Shown here piece by piece: positions 37,339 to 45,683 of a stretch of 64,000 nucleotides of DNA. The notes under the pieces were generated by a model. The model did no database searches. It saw only the letters and a list, made by a program, of their open reading frames with translations, and was not told the origin of the DNA. A program made the translations under genes and the position numbers. Positions within the stretch are counted from its first letter, which is position 1. Each line of letters starts with the position of its first letter. The stretch is from Streptomyces xylophagus. Lineage in GTDB: Bacteria > Actinomycetota > Actinomycetes > Streptomycetales > Streptomycetaceae. The stretch lies in contig NZ_JNWO01000007.1 in assembly GCF_000716435.1 (NCBI RefSeq), positions 1,054,001 to 1,118,000 of the forward strand, written 5' to 3'.

Positions 37339-37357
37339 CCCGTCACCCTAGTGCGGG

Positions 37358-37600
37358 CTAGCGACGCCGGCGCATGAAATACCAACCGCACAGGGCGCCG
37401 ATGATCGCCGTGCCCAGCAGCGCCATCCACAGGGGCATGGTGACCTCGGGGATCAGCAGGCGGATCTTTGTGGCACGGGTGTTCTCGAAGATGAAGATCA
37501 GGGCCAGGACGGCGAGCAGCAGAACAGTGATCCGGGCGGGCGTCAGCACACGTTCCCGCCCGCCGGTCCTGCCGCCGCTCTCGGTGGTCTTCGGGCTCAT
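37358..37600 (-). CDS. LapA-domain (DUF1049) membrane protein
   Basis: An 80-residue protein with two membrane helices: TPARITVLLLAVLALIFIFE (about 20-39) and PLWMALLGTAIIGALCGWYF (about 56-75), joined by the NTRATKIRLLIPEV loop typical of lipopolysaccharide-assembly-protein-A-domain proteins, and ending RRRR. Role in actinobacteria unknown. Confidence 0.85.
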   Translation of the reverse strand: MSPKTTESGGRTGGRERVLTPARITVLLLAVLALIFIFENTRATKIRLLIPEVTMPLWMALLGTAIIGALCGWYFMRRRR

Positions 37601-37668
37601 GCCTCCAGGGTGAGCCCGAATCCACCATCACGCACGGTGAAGAGATGCCCCCGGGTGGCCTGCGTGGC

Positions 37669-39462
37669 TCAGCCGCCGACGACCGGCAACTCCAGCACCC
37701 CGGTGTCCTTCGGCGAGCTGACCACGGTCACCGGCTTGATCCCCCGGTTGCCGGTGTACGCGTCGTCGCTCGCCGCGATCACGAACCGCAGCCGGTGCCC
37801 CTTCGCGAACCGGTGCACGATCCCCGGCAGACCGACCGTGAAGCTCTTCGCCACGTCCGGCACGCGGACAGGGGCGACCAACCGGTGGACAAGGGTCTGG
37901 GTGCCGTCGGGCGCGAGGTCGTAGAGCTTGGCGAAGAGGACCAGGTTGTCGGCGGCGTCGCCGGAGTTCTGAGTGTGCCGCGCCTTCGGCGAGACGACCT
38001 TGAGCGTCGCCTTCGGGGCACCGACGACGTCCGTCGTACGGGTCAGGGGCTCACTGGTCCAGCCCAGATACGTGCCCTTCGTGTCGTACGGCGCCGGGTC
38101 CGGCAGGCCGATCATCGCGCTCAGCGAGTTCTCCGAATGGCTCGTGGGAACAAGCCAGTTGGCGTAGCCACGGCTGCCGCGCGTCACCTTCGCCCGGTCG
38201 TCCACCAGCTTGCCGTCGCCGGAGAGGTACAACTTCTCGTCGAGTGCCGGGAGTCGGTCCGCCGTGGCGTAGGTGTCCGCCGGGTCCGTGATCCAGTCGC
38301 GGTAGTAGGCGAACGCCGGTCCCGTGTCCGCACTCTTCCGCTGGAGCAGATATCGGTCGAACCACGCCAGGATGCGCCGGCCGACGTAGCTGGACCCCAA
38401 ATCGCCCTGGCTCAGGTCGAGTTCGCCGGGCGCCGGGTTCGTCATCCCGCCGCTGTGACCCCACGACTGCCAGATCATCTTCGCGGCCGTCCCTTGCGCC
38501 TTCAGCGTCTTGTACGTCGCCGTCGCCTCGTTGAGGTCGAACAGGCTGTCGGCCTGGCCCTGGACGAGCAGCGTCGGCGCCTTCACCCGGTTCAGATACG
38601 ACACCGGCGAGACGCTGTGCGCGTAGGCGAGCAGGTCGGCCGTCGCCTTCGCCGGGTAGCTCCCGGAGTTCAGGGTGCGGATTATGGCGCAGGCCTCGCT
38701 GACGAAGTGCAGACAGGTGAGGGAGTTGATCCGGGTCGGGTCGAGGCTCGGTACGGTCAGGGGCTGGGTCTCGCCGATGAGGTAGAAGCCGTTGGTCCAC
38801 TGCCATTTGAAGGCGCCGGGCACGGCCCGACTGCCGTTGCCGACCGCGTTGTTGGGGTCCAGGGAGTAGGCCAGGTCGTTCCAGGTGATCAGGGGGGCGA
38901 GCGCGTCCACCCGGTGGTCCACGGCCGCCGTCGCCAACTGGATGGCACCACCGTACGATCCGCCGATCATCCCGACCCGGGGGTCCCCCTTCGCGTCGAG
39001 TGTCACGAAGTCGGCCCTGGTCCCGTCGTCGGCGGCCCGCGTCCCCGCCAGGAAGTCGATCAGTCCCGACGCGGCAGCCCCGTCGATGCGCGGATCGTCG
39101 AGCGAGATGAGGCAGCCCGACTTGCCGAAGCCGAGCCCGGAGTAGACGAGTCCGACGTACCCGCGCCGCGCGAAGTCTTTACCCATCGCCTCCGTCGAAC
39201 CGTCGGACTTGCTGCCGCCGAAGCCGTTGGTCGCCAGCACGGCGGGCGCCGGGTGGGCACGGTCCACGCCCCTGGGCCGGTACAGGTCGGCGTCGACCGT
39301 GCAGTCGCGCCCGCCCGCGCGGACGGTCAACTTCAGTGCGGTGACGGTGTATTGGTCGGTCGCGGCGGCGGGCCCGCCGAGGACGAGCGGTGCGGCGAGC
39401 ACCAGCGGTGCGGTGAGCGTGAGAGCCAACGCGGCGCGGATTCCGGGCGCACGACAGGACAC
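37669..39462 (-). CDS. Secreted CocE/NonD-family alpha/beta hydrolase (X-Pro dipeptidyl-peptidase-like)
   Basis: A 597-residue protein. A signal peptide (about 1-40, rich in Ala/Leu, ending GPAAATDQ) precedes an alpha/beta hydrolase (about 60-420) with nucleophile GGSYGGAIQ, Asp region LLVQGQADSLFD and His region QSWGHSGGM. A C-terminal beta jelly-roll (about 440-595) follows, as in X-Pro dipeptidyl peptidases and cocaine esterase. It would act outside the cell on peptides or esters. The GTG at 39462 has GGAGG 5 nt upstream. It lies 76 nt downstream of the LD-carboxypeptidase, at the end of the peptidase block. Confidence 0.87.
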   Translation of the reverse strand: MSCRAPGIRAALALTLTAPLVLAAPLVLGGPAAATDQYTVTALKLTVRAGGRDCTVDADLYRPRGVDRAHPAPAVLATNGFGGSKSDGSTEAMGKDFARRGYVGLVYSGLGFGKSGCLISLDDPRIDGAAASGLIDFLAGTRAADDGTRADFVTLDAKGDPRVGMIGGSYGGAIQLATAAVDHRVDALAPLITWNDLAYSLDPNNAVGNGSRAVPGAFKWQWTNGFYLIGETQPLTVPSLDPTRINSLTCLHFVSEACAIIRTLNSGSYPAKATADLLAYAHSVSPVSYLNRVKAPTLLVQGQADSLFDLNEATATYKTLKAQGTAAKMIWQSWGHSGGMTNPAPGELDLSQGDLGSSYVGRRILAWFDRYLLQRKSADTGPAFAYYRDWITDPADTYATADRLPALDEKLYLSGDGKLVDDRAKVTRGSRGYANWLVPTSHSENSLSAMIGLPDPAPYDTKGTYLGWTSEPLTRTTDVVGAPKATLKVVSPKARHTQNSGDAADNLVLFAKLYDLAPDGTQTLVHRLVAPVRVPDVAKSFTVGLPGIVHRFAKGHRLRFVIAASDDAYTGNRGIKPVTVVSSPKDTGVLELPVVGG

Positions 39463-39538
39463 AGGGACCTCCACACTGAGGACAACCCGACGGAGAACAA
39501 GGGGTGTTTCTTGGCAGCGACGCGACAAGCGGGGGCGG

Positions 39539-40471
39539 CTACCGCAGCGCGGGCTCGTCCAGCGTCAACGTGCCCGTGTCCGCGTCCAGTTCGGCGCTCA
39601 CGCCGAGCGGTATGGTCAGCGCCCCGTCGCAGTGCCCGAACCCGAACTCCTCCACCACCGGCACGCCGAGCCCGCCGAGCCGGTCGACGAGCACCGGGCG
39701 CAGTTGCTCGTACGGTCCGCAGCGCGCCCACGATCCGAGGACGATGCCCGCGACGCCGTCGAGCCAGCCGCTGCGCAGGAGTTGGGTCAGCATCCGGTCG
39801 ATGCGGTACGCCGGTTCACCGACGTCCTCGATCAGCAGCAGCCCGCCGCGCGCACCGGCCGCCGCGTGCGGGGTGCCGAGGTCGGTGGCGAGCAGGGCCA
39901 GGCACCCGCCGAGCGTGACGCCCCGGGCCCGTCCCGGCACCAGCGCGCCGCCCCCGGTCGGGACGGCCCGGATGGTCCGTACGGACTCCGGGTCGAAGAG
40001 GGTCGCCTTCAAGTGCTCTTGTGCGCGGGCGTTCTTGATGAAGTCGGCGCCCGCGGCGACGGGTCCGTACAGCGTGACCAGTCCCAGCCGGGTGGCGAAC
40101 GCCTGCTGCAGCACGGTGGGGTCGCTGAAGCCGACGAACACCTTCGGCCCGGCGGCCCGCATCGCGTCCCAGTCGAGCAGATCGACGATGCGCTGCACGC
40201 CGTAGCCGCCGCGTGCGCACAGGACGGCGGCCACGGTCGGGTCGCACCAGGCGTTCTGCAGATCGGCCGCGCGGTCGGCGTCGGTGCCTGCCAGATAGCC
40301 CAACTCGCCGTGCCGGTCCAGCACATGGGGTGCCACGACCGGGTCGAGGTCCCAGCCGCGCAGGATGTCGAGGCCGGCCTCCAGCCGTTCCTCGGACACC
40401 GGTCCACTGGTTGCGACGACGGCGACGCGGGCGCCGGGGGCGAGTCGGTGCGGGCGTACGAGTGGGGTCAC
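39539..40471 (-). CDS. S66 LD-carboxypeptidase
   Basis: A 310-residue cytosolic enzyme of the MccF/LdcA family, which trims D-Ala from murein tetrapeptides or cleaves related amide bonds. It has VAVVATSGPVSEERLEAGLD at the N-terminus, CARGGYGVQRIVDLLDWD, the nucleophile Ser in FVGFSDPTVL (about residue 113), and the Glu and His of the triad in LLIEDVGEPAYRIDRML and EFGFGHCDG. The GTG start overlaps the S9 peptidase stop by 4 nt, so the two are coupled. Confidence 0.9.
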   Translation of the reverse strand: MTPLVRPHRLAPGARVAVVATSGPVSEERLEAGLDILRGWDLDPVVAPHVLDRHGELGYLAGTDADRAADLQNAWCDPTVAAVLCARGGYGVQRIVDLLDWDAMRAAGPKVFVGFSDPTVLQQAFATRLGLVTLYGPVAAGADFIKNARAQEHLKATLFDPESVRTIRAVPTGGGALVPGRARGVTLGGCLALLATDLGTPHAAAGARGGLLLIEDVGEPAYRIDRMLTQLLRSGWLDGVAGIVLGSWARCGPYEQLRPVLVDRLGGLGVPVVEEFGFGHCDGALTIPLGVSAELDADTGTLTLDEPALR

Positions 40472-42420
40472 GTGGTGAGCTCCAGGGTGGGGATGCCGGG
40501 CGGGGCGAGGCGGAAGACCTGTGCGTACAGGGAGAGTTCGGCCTCCAGGGCGCGGATCATGGTGTCGGCGCGGCGGAATCCGTGGCCCTCGCCCGCGAAC
40601 GCGAGGTAGGCGTGCGGGACTTGGCGGCCCGCCAGCCGCTCCAGGAAGCGTTCGCACTGGGCGGGCGGGCAGATCACGTCGTCCAGGCCCTGCATGAGCA
40701 GGAAGGGCGCGGTGACGCGGTCGGCGTGCTCGACGGGTGAGCGCTCGGCGTAGCGGGCGGGTACCTCGGCGAGGGGTCCGATCAGGGTCTCCAGGTAGCG
40801 GGACTCGAAGTCGTGGGTCTCGCCCGAGCCCCAGTTGGCCAGGTCGAGGACGGGATAGATGATGGTGCCGCAGGCGTAGACGTCGGTCGTCACGAGGGAC
40901 GCGGCGCTGGTCCAGCCGCCCGCGCTGCCGCCCCGGACGGCGAGCCGGGCGCGGTCGGCGGTGCCCTCGTCGGCGAGGGCCAGCGCGACGGCGGCGCAGT
41001 CCTCGACGTCGACGACGCCCCACTGCTCGCGCAGCCGGTTGCGGTACTCCCGGCCGTGCCCGGTCGAGCCGCCGTAGTTGACCTCGGCGACGCCGATGCC
41101 GCGTGAGGTGAAGTAGGCGATCTCCAGGTCGAGGACGAGCGGCGCCCGGCTGGTGGGTCCGCCGTGCGCCCAGATGACGTACGGCGGCAGTTCGTCGCCC
41201 GGCGCGGACCGACTCGGGCTGTGGGGCGGGTAGATGTGGGCGTGGATCTCGCGTCCGGCGGGGCCGGCGAAGGTGCGGATCTGCGGTTCGGGGTAGTGGG
41301 CGGGGTCCACGGGGTCGTCGTGGGCGGCGCCGATCACCCGGGCGCGGCCGGTGCGGGTGTCGAGTTCGACGACCTCGTAGGCGCTGCGTGGGCTGGCTCC
41401 GACGCCGACGATCCGCTCGCCGTGCACCGCGAGGGTGGACGCGAACTCGGTCCAGGGTCCGGCCGCGTCGACGACCTCGCCGGTCTCCGGGTCGAGGATC
41501 CCCAGCGCGGTGGCGCCCCGGCCGTGCACGACGGCGATCGGGCCGCTCTCCAGGGGCGCGAACCAGCGCTGGCCGAGCTTCCACAGCGGCCCGCCGAACT
41601 CCTCCTCGCGCGGGCACAGCGGCTGGTGGTCGCGGTACAGGTTCCACCAGCCGGTGCGGTCACTGGCGTACAGCAGCGATCCGTCGAACCCCCAGTCGAC
41701 CTGCGCGATCGACTCCTCGGGCCCGCCCGCGACGACCTGTGGCTCCCCGAACGTGCCGTCGTCCGCGACCTCGGCGAGCAGCAACTCCGTGCCGTCCCAC
41801 GGCATCCGCGGATGATCCCAGCCGAGCCACGCCGCCCGCCGCCCGTCGGGCGACACCCGCGGCCCGGACACGAACCGGTGCCGGTCGTCGGTGAGTTCGC
41901 GTACGGCGTCCCGGTTCTCGGCGGCGGAACCGTCCAGCGGTACGGCGGCCAGGACGCGTCGCACGTCGCCGGGTCCGTCGCCGGTGAACTCCTCGAGGAC
42001 GCACCACACTTCACCCGGCTCAGGGCGCAACTGCGGTTCCGCCCAGCGGAGTCCGTCGCCCACCCGCGACACGGGGGTGAGCGGGCGCGGCTCGCTGCCG
42101 GGGTCGTAGCGGTAGAGGCGCTGGTCGGTGAAGTTCACGAACACCACGAGGGGTCGGCCGTCCTGGACGGCTCCGGCCCACGGTAGTCCGCCGTACTCGA
42201 TGACGCGGCTGCGGACGTTCCACGGGGCGGGCAGCACCGACTCCTCGGCGCCGTCCGCGCGGCGGCGCACCAGGGTGCGGCGGCCGCCCTCGGTGGGCCG
42301 GGGTTCCGTCCACCAGGCCTCGTCGCCGACGAAACCGACGTACTCGGGATGTCCGTCGTGCGCGGCGGCGAGGGCCGCGTCGATGGGCGAGGGCCACGAG
42401 CCGTACGCCAACGTCCGCAT
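40468..42420 (-). CDS. S9-family prolyl oligopeptidase-like peptidase
   Basis: A 650-residue cytosolic serine peptidase. An N-terminal propeller (about 30-390) is followed by the alpha/beta catalytic domain (about 400-650) with nucleophile Ser in LAVRGGSAGGWTSAASL, Asp in LLMQGLDDVICPP and His in AGEGHGF. It cleaves short peptides, often after Pro or with dipeptidyl specificity. The ATG at 42420 follows GGGGGAG closely; a GTG four codons earlier is possible. It lies 15 nt from the M20 gene stop, clearly one operon with the flanking peptidase genes. Confidence 0.9.
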   Translation of the reverse strand: MRTLAYGSWPSPIDAALAAAHDGHPEYVGFVGDEAWWTEPRPTEGGRRTLVRRRADGAEESVLPAPWNVRSRVIEYGGLPWAGAVQDGRPLVVFVNFTDQRLYRYDPGSEPRPLTPVSRVGDGLRWAEPQLRPEPGEVWCVLEEFTGDGPGDVRRVLAAVPLDGSAAENRDAVRELTDDRHRFVSGPRVSPDGRRAAWLGWDHPRMPWDGTELLLAEVADDGTFGEPQVVAGGPEESIAQVDWGFDGSLLYASDRTGWWNLYRDHQPLCPREEEFGGPLWKLGQRWFAPLESGPIAVVHGRGATALGILDPETGEVVDAAGPWTEFASTLAVHGERIVGVGASPRSAYEVVELDTRTGRARVIGAAHDDPVDPAHYPEPQIRTFAGPAGREIHAHIYPPHSPSRSAPGDELPPYVIWAHGGPTSRAPLVLDLEIAYFTSRGIGVAEVNYGGSTGHGREYRNRLREQWGVVDVEDCAAVALALADEGTADRARLAVRGGSAGGWTSAASLVTTDVYACGTIIYPVLDLANWGSGETHDFESRYLETLIGPLAEVPARYAERSPVEHADRVTAPFLLMQGLDDVICPPAQCERFLERLAGRQVPHAYLAFAGEGHGFRRADTMIRALEAELSLYAQVFRLAPPGIPTLELTT

Positions 42421-42435
42421 GTTCTCCCCCACTTA

Positions 42436-43755
42436 CTAGGCCGTCCTCAAGAAGCGGTCCAGGACGCGGACGCCGAAGTGCAGTGCCTCGACGGGGACCC
42501 GTTCGTCGACTCCGTGGAACAACGCCTGGTAGTCGAAGCCCTCGGGGAGCTTCAGTGGTGCGAAGCCGTAGCCGGTGATGCCGAGGCGCGAGAACTGTTT
42601 GGCGTCCGTGCCGCCGGACATGCAGTACGGGACCACGTGGCCTTCCGGCGCGAACTCCTCGACGGCGGCCCGCATCTGAGCGTATGTCAGGGAGTCGACC
42701 GGTGCCTGGAGTGCCACCTCGCGGTGGTGGAACTCCCACTCCACGTCCGGTCCGGTGAGCCGGTCCAGGGTGGTGCGGAACTCGTCCTCGCCGCCCGGCA
42801 GATACCGTCCGTCGACGTAGGCCACGGCCTCGCCCGGGATCACGTTGACCTTGTAACCGGCGTCCAGCATCGTCGGGTTGGCGCTGTTGCGGACCGTGGG
42901 CTCGACGAGTTTGCCGGCCGGCCCGAGCTTGGTGAGGAGGCCGTCGATGCCGTCGGGGGCGTCGAATTCAGGCTCGATGCCGTACAGGGCGGCGAGTTCG
43001 GTGAGGGCCGCGCGGACGGTCGGGGTGAGCCGTAGCGGCCACTCGTGCTCGCCGATGCGGGTGATCGCGGCGGCGAGCCGGGTGACCGCGTTCTCGTGGT
43101 TGACCTTGGAGCCGTGTCCTGCCCGGCCCCGCGCGGTCAACTTGAGCCAGCCGGTGCCGCGTTCGCCGGCCGCGATGGGGTAGATCTGCCGGCCGGTGCC
43201 GTCGTGGAAGGTGAACGCGCCTGATTCGCTGATGCCTTCGGTGCAGCCCTCGAAGAGCCCGGCGTGCTCGTCGGCGAGGAATCCGGAGCCGTCCTCGGCG
43301 CTGGCCTCCTCGTCGGCGGTGAACGCGATGACGAGATCCCGGCGCGGCCGTACACCCTGTCTCGCCCAGGCGCGCACGACGGCGAGGATCATCGCGTCCA
43401 TGTTCTTCATGTCGACGGCGCCGCGCCCCCAGACGACCCCGTCGCGGATCTCCCCGGAGAAGGGGTGCACGCTCCAGTCCTCGGCCTGCGCCGGTACGAC
43501 GTCCAGGTGACCGTGCACGAGGAGGGCGTCCGCGGAGGGGTCGGTGCCCTCGATGCGGGCGACGACGTTGGTGCGGCCCTTCGTGCGTTCGAGGAGGGTG
43601 GGTTCGAGGCCCGCGCCGGCCAGTCGCTCGGCCGCGTACTCGGCGGCGGGCCGCTCCTGGCAGTCACCACCGCCCCGGTTGGTCGTGTCGATCCGGATGA
43701 GGTCGGAAGTGAACGTCACGACCTCGTCCAGGGCCTGCTCGTCGACGTCAGCCAT
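42436..43755 (-). CDS. M20-family metallopeptidase
   Basis: A 439-residue zinc peptidase. Metal and catalytic motifs: LLVHGHLDVVPA (about 78-89), WGRGAVDMKNMDAMI (about 108-122), TADEEASAEDGSG (about 143-155) and the lid-domain RGRAGHGSKVNHENA; the terminal ALFHGVDERVP holds the last His. It resembles the succinyl-diaminopimelate desuccinylase/carboxypeptidase branch. The ATG at 43755 has GGAGGAG upstream and overlaps the M55 gene end by 8 nt. Confidence 0.92.
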   Translation of the reverse strand: MADVDEQALDEVVTFTSDLIRIDTTNRGGGDCQERPAAEYAAERLAGAGLEPTLLERTKGRTNVVARIEGTDPSADALLVHGHLDVVPAQAEDWSVHPFSGEIRDGVVWGRGAVDMKNMDAMILAVVRAWARQGVRPRRDLVIAFTADEEASAEDGSGFLADEHAGLFEGCTEGISESGAFTFHDGTGRQIYPIAAGERGTGWLKLTARGRAGHGSKVNHENAVTRLAAAITRIGEHEWPLRLTPTVRAALTELAALYGIEPEFDAPDGIDGLLTKLGPAGKLVEPTVRNSANPTMLDAGYKVNVIPGEAVAYVDGRYLPGGEDEFRTTLDRLTGPDVEWEFHHREVALQAPVDSLTYAQMRAAVEEFAPEGHVVPYCMSGGTDAKQFSRLGITGYGFAPLKLPEGFDYQALFHGVDERVPVEALHFGVRVLDRFLRTA

Positions 43756-44581
43756 ACTGCTCCTCCACCGCGGCCGAGACGATCGTGGTGACCGCCTTGA
43801 AGGTCCGGATGCCCTCGTACATGGTGTCGCTGGTGTACGCCACCTTCCGCTCCCCGATCCGCCCGACACCCGGCACGACGGTCGCGGCCATCGCGAGGTG
43901 CTCGGCGTCGAATTCGAGGGCGACGGTGAACGGCCCACCCCTGACCGGTTCCTGACGGACCGCCAGCTTTGCCGCCTCCTTCGCCGCCGCGCGGATGTCG
44001 GCGGCCGTCCTGCCCGGTGTACGGCACACGGCCGCGTACCGCGACACATGGTCCTTGACTGCGACCTTCAGCGCCTCGGGCGCGTACCCGAGGGCGTCCT
44101 CGCAGGCCACGTCGTCACCCGTGACAAGGACCACCGGTACCCCGTACTCGGCGACGACATGCGCGTTGAGCAGACCCTCGCTCGCGCGGACGTCGTTCAG
44201 CCACACTCCGGTGATCGAGTTGGCGAGGTAGGTGTGGGCGAGGACGCCCTCCATGCCGGCGCCCGCGTGATAGCCGACGAACGCGATGCCATCGACGTCG
44301 CCGTGCTGCACGCCCTCCACCATGGAGAGGGACTTGTGCCGGCCGGTGAGCATCTGGGTCCGCTCGTCGAGCCGCTCCAGCAGCAGGTTGCGCATCGTCC
44401 AGTGCGCCTCGTTGACGAGCACCTCGTCGGCGCCGCCGTCGTAGAAACCGAGGACGGCTGCGTTCACGTCCGAGGTGAACAGCGAACGGCACCGCTCCCA
44501 CTGCGGTGTCCCCGGCAACACGTCGGCGGGCCAGGTGACGCCGGTGGCACCCTCCATGTCGGCGCTGATGAGGATTCTCAC
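43748..44581 (-). CDS. M55-family D-aminopeptidase (DppA-like)
   Basis: A 277-residue enzyme. It opens (GTG) RILISADMEGATGVTWPADV with the first metal ligands D and E, then VLVNEAHWTMRNLL, FVGYHAGAGMEGVLAHT and VVLVTGDD, the M55 pattern. Bacillus DppA removes D-amino acids such as D-Ala from peptides. It is the first gene of a four-peptidase unit (M55, M20, S9, S66), which suggests a scavenging pathway for wall-derived or D-amino-acid peptides. Confidence 0.92.
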   Translation of the reverse strand: MRILISADMEGATGVTWPADVLPGTPQWERCRSLFTSDVNAAVLGFYDGGADEVLVNEAHWTMRNLLLERLDERTQMLTGRHKSLSMVEGVQHGDVDGIAFVGYHAGAGMEGVLAHTYLANSITGVWLNDVRASEGLLNAHVVAEYGVPVVLVTGDDVACEDALGYAPEALKVAVKDHVSRYAAVCRTPGRTAADIRAAAKEAAKLAVRQEPVRGGPFTVALEFDAEHLAMAATVVPGVGRIGERKVAYTSDTMYEGIRTFKAVTTIVSAAVEEQYG

Positions 44582-44751
44582 GATGATCCGTCCCGTCGCA
44601 GGTCAGAGGCTCGTCGTGCGGCTGGTGACAACAGTCTGCGACAGCATGCGGCGGGGACGGGGATCTTCATGGTGCGTCACGTTACGCGTCGGCGAGGGAA
44701 CTTCCTACGGGACGGAGAGGAGGCCGAGCCCACAGCCGGACCTCGACACCG

Positions 44752-44783
44752 CGGAGACCACGGAGACCACGGAGACCACGGAC
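44752..44783. repeat. Short 9-bp tandem repeat
   Basis: CGGAGACCA occurs three times in a row (44752-44778) plus a partial copy. It lies in the 254-nt gap (44582-44835) upstream of the D-aminopeptidase gene. Apart from this I see nothing clear in that gap. Confidence 0.6.
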
Positions 44784-44835
44784 CTGGCGTCCCACATACG
44801 TTCCCCAGGAAACCTTCCCCGCGCCGGCTTTGCTT

Positions 44836-45411
44836 CTATGTGGCCTGGGCGCGTTGGCGGGCTCGGGCAGCACGAAGGTTGACGAGGTTGCCGCAGACCG
44901 AGGTGTTGTGCCACACCCGGGACTGGTTCTTCGAGTTGTCGTAGAAGACCACCGAGCAGGGTGGATTCCGGCAAGCCTTGAGGCGGGGCCACAGTTCGTG
45001 CTGCTGGGCGAGCAGGATGTCGCCGAACAGGGTTCCGGCGACCAGGTGCCAGCCATCGCCTTCAGCGGCAAGGACGAGCCGCCCCTCCTCAAAGGTCATT
45101 CCCCAACGGAGCTTCTCGAGGTGGCGTGCCAGGTCAGGCCGGCGCGGGGACTCCGATGGTGTTCGGGCGGCTTCGACTTGGGCTTGGAGGGCTGCGCGCA
45201 GCTCGTAGAGCGGGGGCAGGTCGTCCGTCGTCAAACGAGGGCGGGTGGGCCACTGGAGCGTGCGCAGCCAGCTGTTCGCCGAGGCGGGACTCGCCAAGAG
45301 GTCGGCCTCGGGAGGGCTGCCCGTGGAGCGGGTGTTCAGAAACGACTGCACACGCAGCAACGCCTCCGGCGCCGCGGCTGCTGCGTAACGCTCGGTGGCG
45401 AGATCGGACAT
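44836..45411 (-). CDS. CGNR-type zinc-finger regulator (variant CGNL)
   Basis: A 191-residue protein: an N-terminal ABATE-like ligand-binding region (about 15-130) and a C-terminal zinc finger with CRNPPCSVVFYD, then VWHNTSVCGNLVNLRAARARQR. The hallmark CGNR is CGNL here and the third ligand (normally in RWC) appears as His (VWH). Such regulators typically control neighbouring catabolic genes, here the divergent cluster from 45684. The ATG at 45411 has no ribosome site, but a TATATT -10-like hexamer lies just upstream, so a leaderless message is likely. A longer reading to 45489 would cover this promoter. Confidence 0.83.
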   Translation of the reverse strand: MSDLATERYAAAAAPEALLRVQSFLNTRSTGSPPEADLLASPASANSWLRTLQWPTRPRLTTDDLPPLYELRAALQAQVEAARTPSESPRRPDLARHLEKLRWGMTFEEGRLVLAAEGDGWHLVAGTLFGDILLAQQHELWPRLKACRNPPCSVVFYDNSKNQSRVWHNTSVCGNLVNLRAARARQRAQAT

Positions 45412-45474
45412 GATCACCAATATACCCGAGCCATCCGTCGCGAAACAGGCATAAGGATTACGCTTACGTTCTTT

Positions 45475-45500
45475 CCGTAGTCGAACCAACCGGACTACGG
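45475..45500. promoter_or_regulatory. Inverted repeat in CGNR/oxidoreductase divergent region
   Basis: CCGTAGTC (45475-45482) and GACTACGG (45493-45500) are perfect 8-bp arms around a 10-nt spacer. The site lies about 65 nt upstream of the CGNR start, just behind its TATATT (about 45418-45423), where it could be an operator. Confidence 0.55.
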
Positions 45501-45622
45501 GTCACAACGCCGACGGGACGCCTGGTGCGTCGCGCTTGTTCGGCGCCGGTCCGGGCGGCGCGCTCGACGGGCGCCTCCACTCCACGACTCCGACAGCGCC
45601 GACTCGGAGATGCAGAGATGCA

Positions 45623-45651
45623 GACATAAGCAAACTGTGTTTGACTATGTC
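45623..45651. promoter_or_regulatory. 29-bp imperfect palindrome upstream of quinone oxidoreductase
   Basis: Left arm GACATAAGCAAAC and right arm GTTTGACTATGTC flank TGT; 11 of 13 positions pair. It lies 32 nt before the ATG at 45684, in an unusually AT-rich patch, and is a good operator candidate for the catabolic cluster. Confidence 0.6.
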
Positions 45652-45683
45652 GCAGCACATGCTGTCTCTCACCCGGAGTCCCT

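Noticed and set aside
44752..44783. CRISPR-like tandem repeats
   Set aside because: The units are only 9 bp with no spacers and only three copies. No cas gene is present anywhere in the window.
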